Source: Gammaproteobacteria bacterium (GTDB lineage Bacteria > Pseudomonadota > Gammaproteobacteria > Coxiellales > Coxiellaceae). Taken from it: a DNA stretch of 42,724 bases. The stretch covers positions 1-42,724 of the forward strand of contig JAUIDD010000019.1 of NCBI GenBank assembly GCA_030429175.1. Reading direction: 5' to 3'. Below, one piece after another: positions 26,309 through 34,742 of the stretch; positions within the stretch are counted from its first letter, which is position 1; the number at the start of each line of letters is the position of its first letter. A program made the position numbers and the translations under genes. The notes under the pieces were generated by a model that had not been told where the DNA came from, made no database searches, and was given only the letters and a program-made list of their open reading frames with translations.

Positions 26309-26732
26309 ATCAGATACCGAAAAAATTTCGCAAATAGCTAACCAATTTGCTCATAACACCTGGACACAACGTGTGTTCGATGATTGCCTTAAAGCGCAAT
26401 ATCTCGGTTGGGTCCTTGAAAATGAATTAGGTGAGACTGTTGGGTTTATGGTGGCTTTGATCGATCAATCTGAATGCCAATTAATGAATATAGGTATTGA
26501 TCCACATTATCAACGCCAAGGTTTTGCACATCATTTATTGGAAGCATTGGTTAAGCACCTTAAAAAAACTCAAGTAATGCACCTTTCCTTAGAGGTGCGC
26601 CAATCAAATACCGCTGCCATCGCTTTATACAGAAAAATGGGTTTTCGTGAAGTGGGTTTGCGTAAAAACTACTATCCTTTTGGGCGTAAACGTGAAGATG
26701 GATTAATTTTGTTTTTAAGTATTCAATCCTAA
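26280..26732 (+). CDS. rimI: Ribosomal protein S18-alanine N-acetyltransferase
   Basis: The 150-residue GNAT-fold enzyme would acetylate the N-terminal Ala of ribosomal protein S18. The acetyl-CoA loop is YQRQGFAHHLLEALVKHL. It is preceded by the beta-4 strand QLMNIGIDP and followed by SLEVRQSNTAAIALYRKMGF, a combination characteristic of RimI. The start lies inside the end of holD, so translation is coupled. E. coli RimI has 148 residues. Confidence 0.92.
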   Translation: MCLSIRSLTKSDTEKISQIANQFAHNTWTQRVFDDCLKAQYLGWVLENELGETVGFMVALIDQSECQLMNIGIDPHYQRQGFAHHLLEALVKHLKKTQVMHLSLEVRQSNTAAIALYRKMGFREVGLRKNYYPFGRKREDGLILFLSIQS

Positions 26733-26745
26733 ATGCGTTAATATA

Positions 26746-26774
26746 TTTTCAGATATTAAACGCTATGCTATGAT
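26746..26774 (+). promoter_or_regulatory. Candidate promoter of the first LRR gene
   Basis: TTTTCA at 26746-26751 and TATGAT at 26769-26774 are separated by 17 bases, with a TG at 26766-26767 as an extended -10. The start codon is 33 bases downstream of the -10 with AGGGAT before it. Confidence 0.4.
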
Positions 26775-26806
26775 GCGCTATATTTTTTATATTAGGGATT
26801 ATATTA

Positions 26807-28012
26807 ATGCGTCAGTATTTATTGGATAGTGAGACAGATAAATTGGCAAAAGACTTGCAACTAACTCAACTACTTCAGTTTCTAAGTGCACATGGGTATG
26901 ATGTTAGCAGGGGGCTAGATGTCAGCGCAGATACACTTCAATTCGAATTACCTCGGGAACAAAATAATACAGGTAGGCTTCCTATTAGAAGAATACCAGA
27001 GGAATTTTGTTTGTTTCACGCACTAGTAAGCATTGATGTTTCGAGAAACGGATTGACAGAATTACCTGCTGACATAGGTTTCTGGTTTGTTAACTTACAG
27101 TGTTTGAATGTCACTGGTAATACACTTAGTGTATTGCCTCCAAGTATCAATCAATCACTTCAGTTAGTTGAGTTAATTTTGGCGGGAAATCAATTAACAT
27201 CGCTACCTGATTTGCGACCACTAAAACAACTTAAAAAATTAGATATAAGTGACAATAATTTTACGAAGCTAGATGATTGGGTTTGTGGTGAGCTTCCGGC
27301 TTTGAGTGAGTTGCAGCTTTCTGGCAATAACGTGACTTGCTTGCCTGCTAATATTGGTTTCCTAGCACTGGTTTCCTTAGACTGTAGTAATTGTAGAATT
27401 TCACAGTTTCCAGAAAGTTTTGTGCGGCTTGCACCGACGTTGACTCATTTAAGTATGGGTCTTAATCCTATGCCACAATTGCCAGAGGTTGTTTGGCGTA
27501 TGCTACAGTTAATCGAGCTTCGTTGTGGTAATATTGACCTTATTCAACTTTCCGATAAGCTTGGTGAGCTTGTAAATTTAGAATTTTTGGAAGTGGCGAG
27601 CACGTGCTTGACTTCATTACCAAAGACAATTGCTCTTCTTACCCAGTTAAAAACTCTAGAATTGTATCAAAATGTATTTCTCACTAGCTTATGTCACTTA
27701 GAAGAGGGCGATGAGTTTGAGCGTTTGGATCAGTTAAGAGTTGTTAATCTTCAAGGTTGTAATCAATTAACAAAGCTACCCTATGGATTGTTTGCTGTAG
27801 GCAAAACAACTAGGCTTAATATTCGTGCAGATAATATGTCTAGGCTTGATGTTTTTGAGTTGCCTGTTGAGGATATGGCAGATACTGGATCTAGTGTATA
27901 TCGCATCGCTGATAATGGTGTATTTCAATATAATCGTACCAGGGTAACTCACTTGCCGCCAGGTAAAGCAATTACTTTAAAAAAAGAGTGTGTAGGTACG
28001 CTTACTAAATAG
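26807..28012 (+). CDS. Leucine-rich repeat protein 1
   Basis: The 401-residue product has about ten LRRs of roughly 23 residues between about 60 and 330, for example LVSIDVSRNGLTELPADIGF and LKKLDISDNNFTKLDDWVCG. The consensus LxxLxLsxNxLtxLPxxi is that of eukaryote-like LRR proteins found as effectors in Legionella and Coxiella. The N-terminal 60 residues are helical (LQLTQLLQFLSAHGYDVS) and the C-terminal 70 are beta-like with GVFQYNRTRVTHL. There is no signal peptide, which suits a type IV-secreted effector or a cytosolic protein. The next gene is a paralogue with the same three-part plan. Confidence 0.88.
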   Translation: MRQYLLDSETDKLAKDLQLTQLLQFLSAHGYDVSRGLDVSADTLQFELPREQNNTGRLPIRRIPEEFCLFHALVSIDVSRNGLTELPADIGFWFVNLQCLNVTGNTLSVLPPSINQSLQLVELILAGNQLTSLPDLRPLKQLKKLDISDNNFTKLDDWVCGELPALSELQLSGNNVTCLPANIGFLALVSLDCSNCRISQFPESFVRLAPTLTHLSMGLNPMPQLPEVVWRMLQLIELRCGNIDLIQLSDKLGELVNLEFLEVASTCLTSLPKTIALLTQLKTLELYQNVFLTSLCHLEEGDEFERLDQLRVVNLQGCNQLTKLPYGLFAVGKTTRLNIRADNMSRLDVFELPVEDMADTGSSVYRIADNGVFQYNRTRVTHLPPGKAITLKKECVGTLTK

Positions 28013-28042
28013 TTTTTGTGTAAAAAATTAAGGGATTGAATT

Positions 28043-28072
28043 ATGAGTAGCCGCTTGGTTGCAACAAGCTAA
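28043..28072 (+). pseudogene. Relic of an LRR gene start (9 codons)
   Basis: TTAAGGGATTGAATT-ATG resembles the real start of the next gene (TTAGAGGTATTGAACT-ATG). The frame ends after 9 codons. It looks like a leftover translation start from a duplication, or a very short leader peptide; the first seems more likely. Confidence 0.3.
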
Positions 28073-28115
28073 ATTTTATATATATTTTTATTTTTAATAT
28101 TAGAGGTATTGAACT

Positions 28116-29327
28116 ATGTCTAGAGTGGAAAGGGTAAGTGGAGATGATCTTCGTATAGGTATGCTCAAGGATTTCTTAAAGCAGCATGGAAAAGATATGG
28201 ATGCTGAAGATTTGAGTCAAGTTAAGGAGCTTGATTTTAAGAGAAAGCTTGGATATCCCCAGCAGCCCCAACCACTGGGTCGTATTCCTGATGAATTCAG
28301 GCTATTTTGCTCTCTGACGATTCTTAATGTTTCTAATAATGACCTCAGCGAGTTACCAGTTGATATTGGTATGATGCTGCCTCGGTTAGAAGATTTTAAT
28401 GCAGATTATAATACGTTTAGCGAATTGCCACCAAGTATGAGGCTAATGACTGCATTAGTTCGTGTGAGTATTGAAGCTAATGAGTTGACTTGTTTACTTC
28501 CTGACGTCAGGGCTCTAAGAAAGCTAGAGTTCTTAAATGTAGCCAATAATGAGCTTACAGAGTTAGGTGATGGTATTTGCGAACTATCGAGGTTATCTGT
28601 ACTGAGGTTTTCACAAAATCGTCGCATTAATCGTCTACCTGCTCATATTGGCGGATTGCCTTTAGCAGAGCTTGATTGTAGCCAATGTAGCTTAACTGAA
28701 TTTCCAGAAAGTTTTAGGCAGCTTGCTCCAACGTTGAAAAAATTAGATATTTCAGATAATAAGTTTCAGCAGGTGCCAGACGCTATTTGGGATTCTAACA
28801 AGTTGGAGGAGCTTGATATCGGTAATAATAACGGTATGCCTAATGCAAATATTGGTAACAATATAGCTTCGCTATCTGATAGGATTGGGGATCTCGTTAA
28901 TTTGCGAGAATTAACCTGCACATTCGTTCGGATAACAACCCTGCCAGCCACTATTGCTAAGCTGACTGGATTGCAATTGCTTGTGTTAAGTAATAATTCG
29001 GACTTAACAAGCCTTAGTGAATCAGAGGATGGAAATGAATTTGAAAAGTTAGTTAATTTAGCTGAACTAAACATAATGGATTGTGAAAATTTGAGTCAGA
29101 TACCTTGGGGATTATTTGCGCGAGGTAAGGTACCACTTCAAATAGATGCAGCTCGTTCTGTCAAGCTGAACACGATACAGGTACCAGTTGACACAGTAGA
29201 TGAGCAAGGTTCCAGACAAGTTCAGCCAAATGCTGCAGGGCTATTTCAGTATAATCTTACCACCGTTGATGGTATCAATAGGACCTTTACTTGCGAAAAG
29301 TTATATACAGGCCTACCTTTCAAATAA
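28116..29327 (+). CDS. Leucine-rich repeat protein 2
   Basis: The 403-residue paralogue of the preceding protein shares the helical N-terminus (LRIGMLKDFLKQHGKDMDAE), RIPDEFRLFCSLTILNVSNN and GICELSRLSVLRFS repeat units, and the C-terminal GLFQYNLTTVDG region. It has a similar number of LRRs. It starts with AGAGGT 8 bases upstream. Partner binding is the expected general function; the target is unknown. Tandem placement 103 bases after the first copy points to a local duplication followed by strong divergence. Confidence 0.88.
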   Translation: MSRVERVSGDDLRIGMLKDFLKQHGKDMDAEDLSQVKELDFKRKLGYPQQPQPLGRIPDEFRLFCSLTILNVSNNDLSELPVDIGMMLPRLEDFNADYNTFSELPPSMRLMTALVRVSIEANELTCLLPDVRALRKLEFLNVANNELTELGDGICELSRLSVLRFSQNRRINRLPAHIGGLPLAELDCSQCSLTEFPESFRQLAPTLKKLDISDNKFQQVPDAIWDSNKLEELDIGNNNGMPNANIGNNIASLSDRIGDLVNLRELTCTFVRITTLPATIAKLTGLQLLVLSNNSDLTSLSESEDGNEFEKLVNLAELNIMDCENLSQIPWGLFARGKVPLQIDAARSVKLNTIQVPVDTVDEQGSRQVQPNAAGLFQYNLTTVDGINRTFTCEKLYTGLPFK

Positions 29328-29329
29328 CC

Positions 29330-29456
29330 CCAGGTCAGGCCCCGGCTATTTTTTATCGCTCAAATTGAGAGATTAATGCTTAGTCAGGGGCTGTCCCTTA
29401 TGCTTAACCAATTGAAAAAAGAACAAATGTCAAAGTTAGTCGAGGTCTGACCCCTA
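29330..29456. repeat. REP-like region after the LRR genes
   Basis: Three related GC-rich words stand out in AT-rich DNA: CCAGGTCAGGCCCC (29332), AGTCAGGGGCTGTCCCT (29382) and GTCGAGGTCTGACCCCT (29439). They are partly inverted relative to one another. The GGGGTCAGACC word is a recurring core of REP-type repeats in many proteobacteria. The region is unrelated to the 76-bp repeat. Confidence 0.45.
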
Positions 29457-29459
29457 TGT

Positions 29460-29465
29460 TATACT
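29460..29465 (+). promoter_or_regulatory. Candidate -10 of the RND operon
   Basis: TATACT lies 32 bases before the adaptor start. The -35 candidate TTAGTC, 18 bases upstream at 29436, is poor, so this promoter may need an activator. Confidence 0.3.
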
Positions 29466-29468
29466 AGA

Positions 29469-29494
29469 GATTGTTGGTTAATTGAGAAACAATC
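29469..29494 (+). promoter_or_regulatory. Inverted repeat in the leader of the RND operon
   Basis: GATTGTT and AACAATC form a perfect 7-bp inverted repeat with a 12-base spacer, lying between the -10 and the ATG at 29498. The position suits a repressor operator, such as that of a TetR-type protein, or an mRNA hairpin masking the start. No regulator gene is adjacent. Confidence 0.4.
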
Positions 29495-29497
29495 GCT

Positions 29498-30544
29498 ATG
29501 AATAAGTCAGTTAAAATCTGCCTTTTATTACTCTCCTTCGTATTAAGCATCTCTTTCGCGGCCAAGAATGAACAGGCGCAGTCAGCTAATGAGGATGCCG
29601 TTGCGGTAAATGTTGCCAAAGTAACTAGTGGTGATATTCCGCAGACGATTATGGCGTTGGGTGGTTTATCAGCGTTGAAGTATGTGGTGATTAGTGCAGA
29701 AACAGCAGGAAGGGTATCAGCGATTAATTTTAAAGATGGTCAGCAAGTTGGGCGCGGCATGCCGATTGTTCAACTTGATAATCAACAGGCAACGGCTTTA
29801 TATCAAACAGCTGTGACTCAATTTCATTTAGCGCGTCAAAAGTATGAACGTTCAAAGCAGCTGGTCAATATTGCGGTTTCTATGCAAGATCTTGCTGTAC
29901 TAAAGGCGATGGTGGCAACGAGTCAAGCGGCAGTCCAAAAGGCCTTGGCCGATCTGAATGAGAAGCAAGTTATTGCGCCGTTTACTGGTGTGCTAGGTGC
30001 TTTTCGCGTGCAGGTGGGTGATTACATAACGGCAGGGGAGCAACTGGTCACGCTGACTAATTCAAAGCAGTTGCGTGCAGACTACAACATACCTGAAGAT
30101 AAGCTCCCATCGATTCAAGCAGGTCAATTGGTTTCGGTGACCACTAGTGCTTATCCCAAAAAAGTATTTTATGGCACGGTTACTTTTATTTCTCCAACGA
30201 TTAACCAGTCATCACGCATGGTAGCTATTCAAGCTTTAGTCAATAACCCCAAAGGATTATTGTCACCTGGTATGTTTGTGCATATATCACAACAGATTGG
30301 CACGATAAAAAATACAGTCATCATTCCAGATAGTGCAATTTCTGCTGATATTAAGGGATATTTCGTATATAAAGTTGTGGGTAATAAAGTTGTTCAAGAT
30401 TATATTACGATTGGAATGCGTATCGACGGCAAGGCGCAGATACTCAAAGGATTGGCGGTTGGTGATACGATTGTCGTTGCAGGCCAACAAAAACTCCAGG
30501 ATGGTAGTGTGATTAAGGTTGTACCACCACCTAGTGGTGGTTAA
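29498..30544 (+). CDS. RND efflux periplasmic adaptor
   Basis: The 348-residue product has a signal peptide (ICLLLLSFVLSISFAAKNE, no lipobox Cys) and the HlyD-like adaptor plan: first lipoyl half VVISAETAGRVSAINFKDGQ, a short alpha-hairpin (YERSKQLVNIAVSMQDLAV), second lipoyl half DLNEKQVIAPFTGVLGAFRV, then barrel and membrane-proximal domains ending near VVAGQQKLQDGSVIK. It would link the inner-membrane pump encoded next to an outer-membrane channel. Its stop is 1 base before the pump's ATG. No TolC-like gene is in the window. Confidence 0.94.
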   Translation: MNKSVKICLLLLSFVLSISFAAKNEQAQSANEDAVAVNVAKVTSGDIPQTIMALGGLSALKYVVISAETAGRVSAINFKDGQQVGRGMPIVQLDNQQATALYQTAVTQFHLARQKYERSKQLVNIAVSMQDLAVLKAMVATSQAAVQKALADLNEKQVIAPFTGVLGAFRVQVGDYITAGEQLVTLTNSKQLRADYNIPEDKLPSIQAGQLVSVTTSAYPKKVFYGTVTFISPTINQSSRMVAIQALVNNPKGLLSPGMFVHISQQIGTIKNTVIIPDSAISADIKGYFVYKVVGNKVVQDYITIGMRIDGKAQILKGLAVGDTIVVAGQQKLQDGSVIKVVPPPSGG

Positions 30545-30545
30545 G

Positions 30546-33500
30546 ATGAAGCTGCCAGAAACTTGCATTAAACACCCGGTTTTTTCCATTGTACTTAGTT
30601 TAATACTGGTTGTACTGGGCGTGATGGGATTTCAAAATCTTGAGATTCGTTTTTTTCCTAGAGTGCAACAGCCGATAGTCACTATTACTACTCACTTCGA
30701 AGGGGCATCGGCTGCGTTAATGGAAAGTCAGGTGACGACAGTGATCGAAAACCACTTGGCTGGTATTGATGGGATTAAATATATCAGTTCACGCAGTTGG
30801 ACTTCGTATAGTCAGATCTCAGTAGTATTTGAATTGGGTGGTGACCTCGAATCTGAAGCAGCACAGGTACGAGATAAAGTGGCGGGTTCTTCTCAATATT
30901 TACCAAGTGATATCGATACGCCTTCTGTTACAGTTGGAACAACAGGTAGCCCTATTATTGGTATCGGGTTTATCGATGATCAACGCAAACCTGCCGATAT
31001 CCGTGATTATGTGTTACGTAATGTGCAGCCAGAGTTGCGCCAGCTATCCGGTGTGGGTGGGGTGAGTGTTTTGGGTTCGAGTGGCTATGCACTGCGTGTA
31101 TGGCTTGACCCAGCTAAAATGGCAGCAATGGCAATTACCATTGATGATGTAAAAACTGCGATTAACTCGAATAATATCTATTTTCCCGCGGGTGCCTTTC
31201 ATGGGCTAACGCGTAACTATGCAATAGTTTCCGATACAAAATTAAAAGATGCAGCACAATTTGCCAAGATTATTATTAAAGAATCGGCTAGCGGTACGAT
31301 TCGATTAGGTGATATTGCGAATGTCGTGATTGGCTTTAATAGTCTTTATGATTATCCGATGCGAGTGAATGGACGCAATGGTATTTTACTCATTGTCGAT
31401 CCATTGCAGGCGGCTAACCCAATAACTGTTGCGCATGAAGTAATAACAGCATTAAAAAATATTCGAGCGAAACTTCCACCCGGTATGCATGCCAAGCTTG
31501 AATTTGATTTTTCGCAGTTTCTCAGTCGCTCGATTGAAGAAACATTCCAGGCTATAGCTGAGGCAATTATCTTAGTGATTATTGTTGTATTCTTATTTTT
31601 AGGTTCGATACGTGCAGCAACCATACCCATTGTGACTATACCAGTAAGCTTAATTACCGTATTTGCGATTATTGATTATTTAGGTTTTACCATTAATATG
31701 ATGTCGTTACTAGGCATGGTATTAGCGATCGGCTTAGTGGTTGATGATGCAATTGTGGTACTAGAGAATATCCATCGCCATATTGAGGAAGGCATGTCGC
31801 CGATGCAGGCTTCAATCAAAGGGAGTAAAGAAATTGGTTTTGCAATTGTCGCAATGACAATTACACTTGCAGCGGTGTATGCACCGATTGGCTTTGTAAC
31901 TGGTGTGAGTGCTGAGCTTTTCAAAGAGTTTGCGTTTACGCTCGCCGGGAGTGTATTAGTCTCGGGTTTTGTCGCTTTGACGCTGTCACCAATGATGTGT
32001 TCACGTGTGTTAAGTGCGGAGCGTCATAGCTCACGTATGGCATTATTCTTAGATCAAGTTTTTGAGCGTATTTCTTTACGTTACCGTTCATTATTATCTG
32101 GTGCCTTAAATCTACGCTTGTTTTTTGTAATGGGTTTGCTTGGCGTAGCAATTGGTGGGTTCTTCTTGTATCGGATTATGCATTCAGAATTTGTGCCACA
32201 AGAAGATTATGGCACTTTAAATGTGAGTTTGGTTTCGCCCACAGGTGCGAGTATTGATTATACTGAAAAATATACGGCTGATGTTGAGAAAATACTAAAA
32301 AGTGTGCCACAGATAAAAGACTTCTCAACCCAAATCGGTGTGGGTTCAACAATGTTACGTGTTGAAATGAAGCCTTGGGGAGAACGTAAGGTACCCACAC
32401 AAAAAATTGTCGCAATGCTTAATAAAAAATTTAAAAATATACCAGGCATCACCGCAACAGCTTCTATTCCTGATGTAACTAATTATGGTGAGTCAGGCAG
32501 TGATATCATTCTTAATTTTATGACCACACGAAATTATACTGATTTGCTGGGACCAATGGATAAGTTAGTCGGTATTTTGCGAAAATATCCAGGGCTTATC
32601 AACGTACAGACCAATTTAAAGTTTGACTCTCAAGAATATGCGATTTCATTTGACCGTGACTTAGCTGCAAATATAGGTGTGAGTTTGCAAACAATTGCTG
32701 ATACGGTGCATGCATTAATGAGCGGCAATCACTGGACCAATGTGCAATCGGGTAGTAGTAGTTATGCTGTGTTGGTGCAAATGGAGCGAAAATACTTGAA
32801 GAGCTTAAGGGCTGCAGAACAAATTTATCTACGTAGTAATTCAGCAGCACCTACAGTTGCAGTCGCCAAAGATACGCAGCTTGCACTTTCCAATATGGTG
32901 CCACTATCAAGCTTGGTAAATTTAACGCCTACGATTGGACAGGGTACATTGCGTCACTTCGATCGGATGCGCTCAGGTTCTATTACCGCATTATTGGCGC
33001 CAGGTTACACTGAAAGCCAGGCGATTAACTATATCAATGCTCAACTACCAAAAGTGATGAACTCTGATATTCGCTTTGAATACTCAGGTAAGGCTGCACA
33101 GTTTATCGAATCGGCGGGTAGTATGACGGGTATTATGGTGTTAGCTTTTGTATTTATTTATCTGATTTTATCGGCACAATTCGGTAGCTTTATCGATCCC
33201 TTTATTATTTTGTTGGCAGTACCCTTGAGTATGGTAGGCGCACTATTTGTATTATGGCTTGGTGGCGGTACCTTTAATTTATATTCACAAATTGGCATGG
33301 TAACTCTAGTTGGTATGATTAGTAAGCATGGTATCTTAATCACTCAATTTATTAATGACCTACGCCAGGAAGGTTTAGCTTTTCGTGAGGCTATTGTCGA
33401 GGGCGCGATGATTCGACTAAGACCAATCTTGATGACGACTTTTGCCATGATTTTCGGTTCAATACCGCTTGCAATTGCCAGTGGGCCCGGTTCTATTGGC

Positions 33501-33617
33501 CGTCAGCAAATCGGCTGGACGATTGTAGGCGGCTTATTTTTCGGGACTTTTTTCTCTTTAATCGTAGTGCCAATCGCATACTCTTATTTAGGTCGCTGGA
33601 AAAAAATCACTGTCTGA
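30546..33617 (+). CDS. RND efflux transporter (HAE1-type)
   Basis: The 1023-residue inner-membrane pump has the two repeated halves of 6 helices plus large periplasmic loops. Helix 1 is IVLSLILVVLGVMGF. The proton-relay Asp pair lies in GLVVDDAIVVLENIHRHIEEG (helix 4) and the Lys in GMISKHGILITQFIND (helix 10). The N-terminal FPRVQQPIVTITTHFEGASA is like MexW/MdtBC-type HAE1 pumps. I prefer ATG 30546 (MKLPETCIKHPV) over a start inside the adaptor gene, since MKLPETxIKxP is the usual beginning. Substrates cannot be assigned from sequence. Confidence 0.95.
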   Translation: MKLPETCIKHPVFSIVLSLILVVLGVMGFQNLEIRFFPRVQQPIVTITTHFEGASAALMESQVTTVIENHLAGIDGIKYISSRSWTSYSQISVVFELGGDLESEAAQVRDKVAGSSQYLPSDIDTPSVTVGTTGSPIIGIGFIDDQRKPADIRDYVLRNVQPELRQLSGVGGVSVLGSSGYALRVWLDPAKMAAMAITIDDVKTAINSNNIYFPAGAFHGLTRNYAIVSDTKLKDAAQFAKIIIKESASGTIRLGDIANVVIGFNSLYDYPMRVNGRNGILLIVDPLQAANPITVAHEVITALKNIRAKLPPGMHAKLEFDFSQFLSRSIEETFQAIAEAIILVIIVVFLFLGSIRAATIPIVTIPVSLITVFAIIDYLGFTINMMSLLGMVLAIGLVVDDAIVVLENIHRHIEEGMSPMQASIKGSKEIGFAIVAMTITLAAVYAPIGFVTGVSAELFKEFAFTLAGSVLVSGFVALTLSPMMCSRVLSAERHSSRMALFLDQVFERISLRYRSLLSGALNLRLFFVMGLLGVAIGGFFLYRIMHSEFVPQEDYGTLNVSLVSPTGASIDYTEKYTADVEKILKSVPQIKDFSTQIGVGSTMLRVEMKPWGERKVPTQKIVAMLNKKFKNIPGITATASIPDVTNYGESGSDIILNFMTTRNYTDLLGPMDKLVGILRKYPGLINVQTNLKFDSQEYAISFDRDLAANIGVSLQTIADTVHALMSGNHWTNVQSGSSSYAVLVQMERKYLKSLRAAEQIYLRSNSAAPTVAVAKDTQLALSNMVPLSSLVNLTPTIGQGTLRHFDRMRSGSITALLAPGYTESQAINYINAQLPKVMNSDIRFEYSGKAAQFIESAGSMTGIMVLAFVFIYLILSAQFGSFIDPFIILLAVPLSMVGALFVLWLGGGTFNLYSQIGMVTLVGMISKHGILITQFINDLRQEGLAFREAIVEGAMIRLRPILMTTFAMIFGSIPLAIASGPGSIGRQQIGWTIVGGLFFGTFFSLIVVPIAYSYLGRWKKITV

Positions 33618-33665
33618 GCTACACTAATATAGTTCACAAGGAAGTGAAGACATGAGGATGTGATC

Positions 33666-34667
33666 ATGGCAGAAATTCAATCTTTTGAGCCCCCTTGGTG
33701 GCTACGCAATAAGCATGTGCAATCGATCTACGCGAGTGTGATTAAGCAACGCTCTACGGTTGATTTACAGTGGGAAGAAGTCAATTTACCTGATGGTGAT
33801 TTTGTCGACCTTGCTTGGGCAGGACCTGCACCACAACATGCGCCAGTACTGGTGTTATTACATGGTCTCGAAGGTTCTGTGTACTCACACTACATTCAAG
33901 AAATGATTAATCTTTTTATTCAGCATGATTGGCGTATTGTGGTTATGCACTTTCGTTCTTGTAGTGGGCGTTTAAATCGCAAAGCACATTTTTATAATGC
34001 GGAACAAACAGATGATCTTAGAATTGTAATTAACCGTATTAGTGAGCGCTTTCCTGAATGTCCTTTATTTGCTATGGGGTTTTCATTGGGTGGTAATTTA
34101 CTTTCGCAATATTTAGCCCGCAATCATGATTCACCATTAAAAGCAGGTATTGCCGTTTCAATGCCATTTGAATTATCTAAATCGGCAGATTATCTAGTAC
34201 CATTTTATCAGCATGTATTATTGCGTAGCCTTAAAAAGAAAATAGAAGCAAAAATTGAAATGGGTTTGGAGATGCCTGTAGATATCAAATCATTAAAATT
34301 GATTTCAAGTTTACGTCGTTTCGATGCAATGATTACCACACCTATGTATGATTATGCATCGGTTGATGACTATTATAAAAGTGCGAGTAGCCGTGGGCGC
34401 TTAGGTGATATTCGTCACCCACTTTTAATTTTACATGCTATGGATGACCCATTTGTACCACCTAATAGCGTGCCTAGCGTTGGAGAATTGTCACTAAGTA
34501 TTCGCTTTGAGACTAGCCAACACGGTGGGCATATGGGCTTTATTAAAGGTGGTCTGCCATGGAAACCTTCATATTGGTTTACTAAACGGATTACCTCATT
34601 TTTCGATGATCATCTAATGGATATTAACCCTGGTGAGTACTGTAGTTTTAAACCTGGTTCGCCTTAG
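33666..34667 (+). CDS. yheT: YheT-family alpha/beta hydrolase
   Basis: The 333-residue product starts near FEPPWWLRNKHVQSIYAS, the family's typical opening, and has LLHGLEGSVYSHYIQ, the nucleophile Ser in GFSLGGNLLSQYLA, the acid in AMDDPFVPP and the catalytic His in QHGGHMGFI. YheT relatives are esterase or acyltransferase-like and poorly characterised. I chose ATG 33666 because GAGG lies 8 bases upstream; GTG 33660 is in frame. It follows the RND pump by 48 bases and may be transcribed with it. Confidence 0.93.
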   Translation: MAEIQSFEPPWWLRNKHVQSIYASVIKQRSTVDLQWEEVNLPDGDFVDLAWAGPAPQHAPVLVLLHGLEGSVYSHYIQEMINLFIQHDWRIVVMHFRSCSGRLNRKAHFYNAEQTDDLRIVINRISERFPECPLFAMGFSLGGNLLSQYLARNHDSPLKAGIAVSMPFELSKSADYLVPFYQHVLLRSLKKKIEAKIEMGLEMPVDIKSLKLISSLRRFDAMITTPMYDYASVDDYYKSASSRGRLGDIRHPLLILHAMDDPFVPPNSVPSVGELSLSIRFETSQHGGHMGFIKGGLPWKPSYWFTKRITSFFDDHLMDINPGEYCSFKPGSP

Positions 34668-34718
34668 CCCGAATATTTCATGACCTTCAAAAATGCTATT
34701 TTATTGATAGAAGCACCA

Positions 34719-34742
34719 AAGAAGATTTATTGAAAACTTCTT
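34719..34742. terminator. Hairpin between convergent yheT and valS
   Basis: AAGAAG and CTTCTT pair around a 12-base AT-rich loop in the 73-base gap between the two convergent stops, overlapping the valS stop. It is short and weak but correctly placed for either strand. Confidence 0.3.

Noticed and set aside
32176-32850. Antisense frames within the RND pump gene
   Set aside because: No ribosome sites or recognisable domains; they mirror the conserved pump reading frame.
33652-33663. Minimal ORF ATG-AGG-ATG-TGA before yheT
   Set aside because: It overlaps the Shine-Dalgarno region of yheT and is too short to distinguish from chance.
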